From the NCBI GenBank assembly GCA_025996815.1, contig BNTT01000010.1:1-45723 (forward strand): a stretch of DNA of 45,723 bases. Direction: 5' to 3'. This DNA is from Bacteroidia bacterium (GTDB taxonomy: Bacteria > Bacteroidota > Bacteroidia > Bacteroidales > Azobacteroidaceae). Each line of letters starts with the position of its first letter. Position 1 is the first letter of the stretch. Positions 40,345 to 45,723 of this stretch are shown in pieces. The translations under genes were made by a program, and so were the position numbers. The notes under the pieces were generated by a model, which ran no database searches, was not told the origin of the DNA, and worked only from the letters and a program-made list of their open reading frames with translations.

Positions 40345-41298
40345 TTATTTTTTCACGCTACGCTTCCTAATGATATAGCCCGGACGTGCCTTGACCTCTT
40401 CATAGATGCGCCAGATATACTCTGCGATGATTCCCAAACTTAATAAAATCAGCCCGCCGAAGAAGGAAATCAACAGAATGGTGGAAGTCCATCCGGGCAC
40501 AGTCATTCCCCAAAATTGACGATTTCCCCAAGTGTTGATATACACATAAAAAATCATGATTATGACCGACAATGTGGTGATAGACAACCCAAGATTGGTT
40601 ATAAACCTAATTGGAAACGACGACGATGAAATGAAGACATCCTTCGCCAGGCGAACTTTCTTTTTCCAAGTCCACCGCGATTTCCCCTTATTCAATCCTA
40701 ATGGGCGTGCATACGGCAAGTACACCGGTGAAAATCCCAACCTAAGTATCTCCGGAACCACAGCCGTGTTGATTGGGTGTATGCGCTCGTTCAACAAATC
40801 AATGACTTCTCGGTCTAAAAAAGCCAAGTCAGCACCGCCTTCCGGATATGTGATGTCGGAAAGAGCATTGATTATTTTATAGTAGAGGATGGAAAAAGCC
40901 CTGCTACTCCATGGGTCTTCGCGAGAGATGCGGTGAGGGATAATAACCTGATGCCCCTGCTCCCAAAGGCGGTACATCTCAGCAACCGTTTGATAAGGCT
41001 GTTGCTCGTCGTCGGGAAGGGCGATGGCACACGCACCCTTACAAACGGAAAGTCCGGCAAACCATGCATAATTGGCTGTGTAGTTGCGGCTTAACTGATA
41101 GGCAAACACATTGGATTCTGTCGCTTCCAATTCTTCTGCTTTTTGAAAAGAGCTGTCCTCCGAGCCATCGTCCACCACAATAAACTCGAACGGGATATTT
41201 TCCCTGTCCAACAACGCTTTCAGTTTATAATAAGAAGCGGCTATGCGCTCATCACTATAATAACTCAAAAGGATAACAGACAATAATTTTTCCTGCAT
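40345..41298 (-). CDS. GT2-family glycosyltransferase with two C-terminal membrane helices
   Basis: The 317-residue protein has a GT-A fold N-terminal domain (VILLSYYSDERI; VVDDGSEDSSFQ; CAIALPDDEQQP as the DxD-like metal motif) and two membrane helices (about 232-255 and 268-290), followed by a cytoplasmic tail. This is the layout of ArnC/DPM1-type enzymes that load a sugar onto a polyprenyl phosphate. It lies 13 nt downstream of the DegT aminotransferase gene and probably uses an amino sugar made by that enzyme. Confidence 0.9.
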   Translation of the reverse strand: MQEKLLSVILLSYYSDERIAASYYKLKALLDRENIPFEFIVVDDGSEDSSFQKAEELEATESNVFAYQLSRNYTANYAWFAGLSVCKGACAIALPDDEQQPYQTVAEMYRLWEQGHQVIIPHRISREDPWSSRAFSILYYKIINALSDITYPEGGADLAFLDREVIDLLNERIHPINTAVVPEILRLGFSPVYLPYARPLGLNKGKSRWTWKKKVRLAKDVFISSSSFPIRFITNLGLSITTLSVIIMIFYVYINTWGNRQFWGMTVPGWTSTILLISFFGGLILLSLGIIAEYIWRIYEEVKARPGYIIRKRSVKK

Positions 41299-41311
41299 AA
41301 TTTCGTTTTTT

Positions 41312-42412
41312 TTAGAATTTATTTAATACTTCCACCACTTTCGCAACCTCCGCCTCCGTCATCACCGGACTCATCGGCAAACTCAACGCCTCATCATGAA
41401 TCATCTCCGTGATTGGAAAAGACAAATGCCCCCACCCCTTATAGCACTCCTGTTGATGCGGAGGAATGGGATAATGAATCAATGTTTGTATCTCATTATC
41501 AGCCAAACAGGCTTGCAACTTGTCGCGTTGCTTGGTGCGAATCACAAATATATGCTGCACATGCGAATCTCTGTGCTGCTCCACAGTCGGCAGGATGATT
41601 TGCGGATTTTTGATATTTGCCTGATAATAATCGGCAATCGTGCGGCGAATTTCGTTTTCCGCATCCAAATGTTTCAATTTCACAGACAGAAAAGCAGCCT
41701 GAATTTCATCCATGCGGCTGTTTAGTCCTTGATATTCAAACACATATTTTTTTGCAGACCCGTAATTGGCTAATGCGCGAACCACAGCGGCTAATTCATC
41801 ATCGTTCGTTGTAATTGCTCCGCTATCGCCCAACGCACCCAAGTTTTTACCCGGATAAAAACTGTTTCCTGCGGCATCGCCCAGACTGCCGGTGCGCTTT
41901 CGTTGGGCTATTGCACCCACAGCCTGCGCATTATCTTCAATAATTTTCAGATTATGTTTTTTCGCGATTGTTTCCAATTCTTCCGACCAGCAAGCCCTGC
42001 CGTATAAATGTACCACCATAATGGCTTTCGTTTTCGGCGTAATTGCCCGCTCAATCAAAGAAATATCCAAATTGTAGGTATCTATATTTGGCTCTACCAA
42101 TACCGGTTTCAAGCGATTATCGGTAATTGCCAATATGGTAGCAATATAAGTATTCGCCGGCACAATCACTTCGTCGCCTTCCTGCATCACACCCAATTCA
42201 ATGTAGGCTTTCAAAATCAGTCGCAAGGCATCCAAGCCGTTGGCACACGCAATGGTGTGTTTCGCTCCAATAAAATTGGAGAAGTCGCTTTCAAATGCTT
42301 TTACGCGGTCTCCCAAAAGAAACCAGCCCGCATCAATCACTTCTGCTGCCGCTTGTTTCAGTTCGGCAGCATATTGCGCGTTCACTTTTTGCAGGTCAAG
42401 AAATTTTATCAT
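41312..42412 (-). CDS. DegT/DnrJ/EryC1/StrS sugar aminotransferase (FdtB/QdtB-like)
   Basis: This PLP enzyme aminates a nucleotide-linked keto sugar. The 366-residue form starts [14 protein letters not shown], the usual family start. ATG 42412 is chosen because the upstream extension to 42499 overlaps the previous gene and has no family similarity. Motifs: [36 protein letters not shown], and the PLP-lysine segment [17 protein letters not shown]. The N-terminal text is close to dTDP-3-oxo-sugar transaminases (FdtB/QdtB), but no matching ketoisomerase or dTDP-glucose dehydratase is in the window. Confidence 0.92.
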   Translation of the reverse strand: MIKFLDLQKVNAQYAAELKQAAAEVIDAGWFLLGDRVKAFESDFSNFIGAKHTIACANGLDALRLILKAYIELGVMQEGDEVIVPANTYIATILAITDNRLKPVLVEPNIDTYNLDISLIERAITPKTKAIMVVHLYGRACWSEELETIAKKHNLKIIEDNAQAVGAIAQRKRTGSLGDAAGNSFYPGKNLGALGDSGAITTNDDELAAVVRALANYGSAKKYVFEYQGLNSRMDEIQAAFLSVKLKHLDAENEIRRTIADYYQANIKNPQIILPTVEQHRDSHVQHIFVIRTKQRDKLQACLADNEIQTLIHYPIPPHQQECYKGWGHLSFPITEMIHDEALSLPMSPVMTEAEVAKVVEVLNKF

Positions 42413-42464
42413 AAATGAAAATTCTATAGATTGTTTATATGGCAGTTGCTTTAGTAATAAATTG

Positions 42465-43436
42465 TCATCCCTCATCTTTATAAATCTTCTTCGTCGCACT
42501 CTCCAAAGCCTTCACGGCGATATCTTTCATGGCGGCTTCGGCGCGATTGGCTTTGTCGGCATACTCTTTTATTTGCGCTTGTTGCTCCTTGATTTTTTCC
42601 TGCAATGAATTGGTTATCTGTTCTTTAAGTTTCAGTTCTGACTCATTCTGATTTTTTATTAACTGAATGTCGAAATCATATTTTGCTTTCAGTTTTTCTG
42701 AAATTTCTTGTTCCTTTTCTTTGAGCGACTTTTCGAGTTTTCCCGGAAATTCGGCAGCATTTTTTTGCAGTTCGGCAAGTTCGTTTTCGGTTGTTTTCAG
42801 TGCCTCCTCCCGAGTTGCAAACTCCTTTTCAAAGGCAATTTTCCGTTCTTTCAACCCATTTTCAAGTTCCGCCCGTTGAGCATCATACACATCTTGCTCT
42901 TTCTGACGTTTTATTTTTTGGTTGTAGGCGTGCTCTTCCTCCTCGCGCTTGCGATTTTTCTGCAATTCTGCCGAATATTCTTTCTTCTCTGTTTCGTGTT
43001 TTTCCTTTTCCTGCTCCCATTGAGTGCGCTTTTCCGCAATTTCCTGCTCAAAACTTTCGCGTTTTTCTTTTTGTGCGAGCAACATTGCCGCCAAAGAATC
43101 GGTGTTTGCGGACAGAGAATACAAATCGTCCAGCGACTTTTTTTCCAAAGCGATAGCCGCACGAATATTTTCCAATTTCTGAAATTCTTCGGTCAAACGT
43201 TGCGTCAGTTCGTCCAAAGCATTGTTCAAATTGGATTTAAGCAACACCACACTTTTTACAATACTGTCGTTGTCCACGTCAGCCAACTTATCCAAAATCA
43301 CTTTTTTCGCTTTTTCCTCCTGCTGCTGCTTCGGAACATCCGTCTTTGCCTTCTGAACGTCTTTTAACAACGCCTCATAAGCCTTCAAGATTTCTCCTTT
43401 TGTACTTTTTTCTGATACTTCTTTTTCTTTTTCCAT
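42465..43436 (-). CDS. Long coiled-coil protein of unknown function
   Basis: The 323-residue, highly charged (Glu/Lys/Gln) protein is almost entirely predictable coiled coil (about 85-310: [37 protein letters not shown]), with no signal peptide or membrane segment. No family recognised. It sits between a remnant of an ATPase gene and the aminotransferase gene in the same orientation, so it could be a cytoplasmic scaffold, but nothing supports a specific job. Confidence 0.75.
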   Translation of the reverse strand: MEKEKEVSEKSTKGEILKAYEALLKDVQKAKTDVPKQQQEEKAKKVILDKLADVDNDSIVKSVVLLKSNLNNALDELTQRLTEEFQKLENIRAAIALEKKSLDDLYSLSANTDSLAAMLLAQKEKRESFEQEIAEKRTQWEQEKEKHETEKKEYSAELQKNRKREEEEHAYNQKIKRQKEQDVYDAQRAELENGLKERKIAFEKEFATREEALKTTENELAELQKNAAEFPGKLEKSLKEKEQEISEKLKAKYDFDIQLIKNQNESELKLKEQITNSLQEKIKEQQAQIKEYADKANRAEAAMKDIAVKALESATKKIYKDEG

Positions 43437-43448
43437 AACATTTTTATT

Positions 43449-43550
43449 TTACATTACAATGAAAGTCATCTGGGCAGAGTCAAACGATTTTTGCTCAATT
43501 TTCTCCAAGAGAGCCGTTTCTTTTTCGCGGTCATAAAATTTCAACATCAT
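43449..43550 (-). pseudogene. N-terminal remnant of an AAA ATPase gene
   Basis: A 33-codon ORF reads MMLKFYDREKETALLEKIEQ and continues to AQMTFIVM-stop. This resembles the first 30 residues of DUF234-type archaeal/bacterial ATPases (KFY.RE.EL..L......AQMTVI.GRRR.GKT), but it stops where the P-loop should begin. It has its own promoter (43567-43574), and the coiled-coil gene follows 12 nt after its stop, so it is probably what remains of a deleted gene. Confidence 0.6.
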
Positions 43551-43566
43551 TCAACTATTTTGGCTG

Positions 43567-43574
43567 CAAAGATA
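43567..43574 (-). promoter_or_regulatory. -7 box before the ATPase remnant and coiled-coil gene
   Basis: CAAAGATA on the plus strand reads TATCTTTG, with transcription starting near 43560. It probably drives the remnant, the coiled-coil gene, the aminotransferase gene and the GT2 gene. Confidence 0.7.
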
Positions 43575-43616
43575 CAACTTATTTTTGAATTGTAACCACG
43601 GTTACGGTAACGGCGG

Positions 43617-44846
43617 TTACAATTTTATTATTATTTCACGCGATAAAATTTCCACTAAATTATATCCATCCCAATTTAATGAAAATTCGGTTGTTTGTCC
43701 TATCGGAACAATGCGGTCAATGCCAAACGGATGGTTTGCTTTCACAAAATCCGACAGTTCTTCTTTGGAAAATCCGTAATAGGCTAATGTCTGATATTTT
43801 CTATTGATAATTGCCGACAAATCAGACAATGATTGTATATGAATTTCTGAAAAATAGCCGCAGGAACAACGAAATTCATCTATGTTTGCCGGTAATGAAT
43901 GGATGTTGACCCGCCACAGAAGATTATCTTCCGATGCAATTTTACGTACATCATCCAACTCTATGGCTTGCGTATAAAGTGCGGTCAATTTATCAACGGC
44001 AATGACGGGTTGCACTTCGCTGTATTTCTGTTTGACCACTTGATACAGAGCATCCCAAAAAATCGTCTTCGCGTGCTCCACATTGCCTGATTCGCCTATC
44101 CACGCCAATAGATGAGGCGCAGTGCACGCATTTTGGTCAAACAAATAAGTGTCATTATAGAAACCTGACGCAACAGTTTCGGGATTCGCGTCCCTGCAAT
44201 AGACATCCGCATTGATAACGCATAGCGAATACCTATCGGCAAACGTGATGTCAAACGAACGAGCCGGAAGTGGACTTTTCCGAATCGTAGCGATGGTTTC
44301 ATCACCGCCCCAAATAACTCGCACGTCACACAAGGATGAAAACAGCGAGGTGGCTGTGCTTTGACGGTTATAACGAACTAAGAAAATCCGCTGAGTTATG
44401 CTATCGTAATTCCCCGTTTGGTGGATTTGTGCAATTGCATCCGAGATAATCGCCACTTGCTCAAACTCTTTTATTGATACACGCACAATATTTACATTTC
44501 CTGCAAGAATGCCGCACAACAAAGAATAAGCAAAATTGACGGGAACATTCGACGGTGCGATATGAAACACTATTCCCCGTCCTAAACGGTATTCTTCGTC
44601 AAACGCATATTTCCCTTTTATGTGCAGGATGTTGGCTTTTCTACAAAAAAAAGCAAAAGTTGCCACATCCGGATAGGCACGTGTCCGCACATCCTTCGTT
44701 AATGCTTGCGACAAAGCATTGAGAAAATCAATGGCTTCTTCCGCAAAAGGCTCCATCGCTCGCTGCTGTTTTATCGCCTCCACATCCAATGTTGTCGGGA
44801 ATAAAACACAGAGTTGTTTCAAGTCATCTTCAAAATTTTGTTGCAT
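43617..44846 (-). CDS. LuxC-like acyl-CoA/acyl-protein reductase
   Basis: The 409-residue protein matches the LuxC reductase family: GIVFHIAPSNVPVNFAYSLLCGILAGN (dinucleotide-binding region), WGGDETIATIRKSP, and the catalytic-Cys segment FDQNACTAPHLL. In luminous bacteria LuxC with LuxE reduces fatty acyl groups to aldehyde; no luciferase genes are seen here. Start at ATG 44846; a GTG at 44855 would add three residues. It overlaps the LuxE-like gene by 17 bp, indicating coupled expression. Confidence 0.85.
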   Translation of the reverse strand: MQQNFEDDLKQLCVLFPTTLDVEAIKQQRAMEPFAEEAIDFLNALSQALTKDVRTRAYPDVATFAFFCRKANILHIKGKYAFDEEYRLGRGIVFHIAPSNVPVNFAYSLLCGILAGNVNIVRVSIKEFEQVAIISDAIAQIHQTGNYDSITQRIFLVRYNRQSTATSLFSSLCDVRVIWGGDETIATIRKSPLPARSFDITFADRYSLCVINADVYCRDANPETVASGFYNDTYLFDQNACTAPHLLAWIGESGNVEHAKTIFWDALYQVVKQKYSEVQPVIAVDKLTALYTQAIELDDVRKIASEDNLLWRVNIHSLPANIDEFRCSCGYFSEIHIQSLSDLSAIINRKYQTLAYYGFSKEELSDFVKANHPFGIDRIVPIGQTTEFSLNWDGYNLVEILSREIIIKL

Positions 44847-45723
44847 AAGTATCACTACAGCCTCTTATTTCTGCGTTTTTTAATCGCCCTGTAATCTTAA
44901 AATATTTTCCCAATCGCCCACACGGACAGTTGTCTTCTCCCAATAAAATTCCTTCATCCTCGGTCAACAGCGAATGTCCGGGATAACTTTTCGGAAGTAC
45001 GGAAACGACCTGAATAATCCCTTTTTCGCCAACCTCGACAACCGAAAAATCCTTTGCCCGACGAATGATGACATCCGAAAAAACGGGCGCGTGCAGGTGT
45101 CCACATTCGCATTCCATATAAATGGTACCCGTTTGTTCCACCATACCATAATAATCGTGAATCGATGTGATGCCACACACATCCTTCAATTTTTGTTTAA
45201 AAACATCCGAAGTTACGGCTTCCGAAATCAATTTTTTCCAACCGCCGCCATGAATTAAAACGGCATTCGATAAATCTAATTGTATTCCTTTTGCCAACAA
45301 TTCTTTATAGAAATGTTGATAAATCATGAACGTGAAACCAAACAAGAATATGCGCTCATCCTTATGTGTCTCAATAAATTCCTGTAACAACTCCACATTC
45401 AGTTCCATTTGGTCATTCAAAGCATAGATGCGCTTGCTGCCAAACATCGAAAATCCCAATATGCCGGCTCCACGCGCTGAAAACAGGTTGCGATTTTTCA
45501 CCACTTCTTCCGTATCCAATATAATCATGGGCACACGTTGCTTGCCAATGAAAGACGATACAATTTTTGTTAATGCCTTTGTTTGATTGGCAGATGTTTC
45601 CCTGTCCAAATAGATTTTTGACACTGCATGCCCTGATGTGCCCGATGAAGTCATCGTTTTCACCACGTCTTCTTTCGGCACACTACATAAATCAAACAGT
45701 TTAAACAATCGAACAGGAAGAAA
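44830..45723 (-). CDS. LuxE-like acyl-protein synthetase (partial, 5' end outside the window)
   Basis: The frame is open to the window edge and continues as FLPVRLFKLFDL, so the true start lies beyond 45723; about 60-70 residues are probably missing compared with LuxE. Visible motifs of this adenylate-forming family: MTSSGTSGHAVSKIYLD (ATP/AMP loop), FGFTFMIYQHF, LIHGGGWKK, HDYYGMVEQTGTIYMECECGHLH, and TGRLKNAEIRGCSDTYATKF at the end. It would activate a carboxylic acid and hand it to the LuxC-like reductase. Confidence 0.85.
   Translation of the reverse strand, partial: FLPVRLFKLFDLCSVPKEDVVKTMTSSGTSGHAVSKIYLDRETSANQTKALTKIVSSFIGKQRVPMIILDTEEVVKNRNLFSARGAGILGFSMFGSKRIYALNDQMELNVELLQEFIETHKDERIFLFGFTFMIYQHFYKELLAKGIQLDLSNAVLIHGGGWKKLISEAVTSDVFKQKLKDVCGITSIHDYYGMVEQTGTIYMECECGHLHAPVFSDVIIRRAKDFSVVEVGEKGIIQVVSVLPKSYPGHSLLTEDEGILLGEDNCPCGRLGKYFKITGRLKNAEIRGCSDTYATKF

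Noticed and set aside
42413..42499. 29-residue N-terminal extension of the DegT aminotransferase
   Set aside because: It overlaps the end of the coiled-coil gene and has no family similarity; MIKFLDL at 42412 is the normal family start.

Overview
The window looks like a chromosomal segment of a member of the order Bacteroidales (phylum Bacteroidota), probably uncultured or host-associated. The reasons are: promoters of the Bacteroidota type (TAnnTTTG at -7, often TTTG about 20 nt upstream) before most transcription units; several secreted proteins ending in a type A Por/type IX secretion (T9SS) sorting domain; BACON, HU/LysM and BspA-type repeat proteins; a short primary sigma factor without region 1.1; and the bamD-rpoZ-DUF4293 gene order. 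No rRNA, CRISPR array or prophage is visible.

Layout. 1-4432: tail of an Rpn-like gene, then a giant T9SS surface protein behind a long structured leader. 4546-8801: hisIE, a BACON/sulfatase-modifying-like lipoprotein, then a three-gene unit (small coiled coil, HU-TM-LysM protein, Wzz-like protein). 8846-11400: a restriction-modification gene cut short next to an IS110-family element with a candidate bridge RNA. 11424-14356: housekeeping (lgt, rnhB, pncC, a DegQ-like protease without PDZ domains). 14379-17918: a large inverted repeat, a BspA-like LRR protein with a structured leader, and a hicA-hicB-higA-like antitoxin row. 17960-22228: a stand-alone streptopain-type propeptide gene overlapping a 1233-residue modular C10 cysteine protease. 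22248-25864: rpoD, tRNA-Leu, bamD, rpoZ, DUF4293 and a FecCD permease. 25889-31769: uvrA, an FkbM methyltransferase with a structured leader, an OprP-type porin, a CAU-anticodon tRNA and efp. 31776-45723: cell-surface polysaccharide/lipid functions (MBOAT acetyltransferase plus SGNH partner, UDP-sugar dehydrogenase, multi-TM protein, GT2, DegT aminotransferase, LuxC/LuxE-like acyl reduction) interrupted by a roughly 3 kb DUF4062 + DUF4143 ATPase cassette.

Most notable observation. Three leaders (348-553 plus, 29777-29983 minus, 16560-16767 minus) each contain a 206-208 nt rod-shaped inverted-repeat structure. Copies 1 and 2 share both outer ends. Copy 3 shares mainly the layout and a GCGCTTTTT motif. 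The internal stems differ in sequence but stay paired, including A-U/G-U and U-G/C-G exchanges. Each lies 47-62 nt after a -7 box or -7-like sequence, each has a 3-5 codon micro-ORF in front of it, and each precedes a gene unrelated to the others (a T9SS repeat protein, an FkbM methyltransferase, a BspA-LRR protein). I infer a cis-acting leader RNA family, possibly attenuator-like. I do not recognise it as a known family, but could not search Rfam.

All pairings, repeats and motifs were read by eye. No alignment, folding or database search was run.
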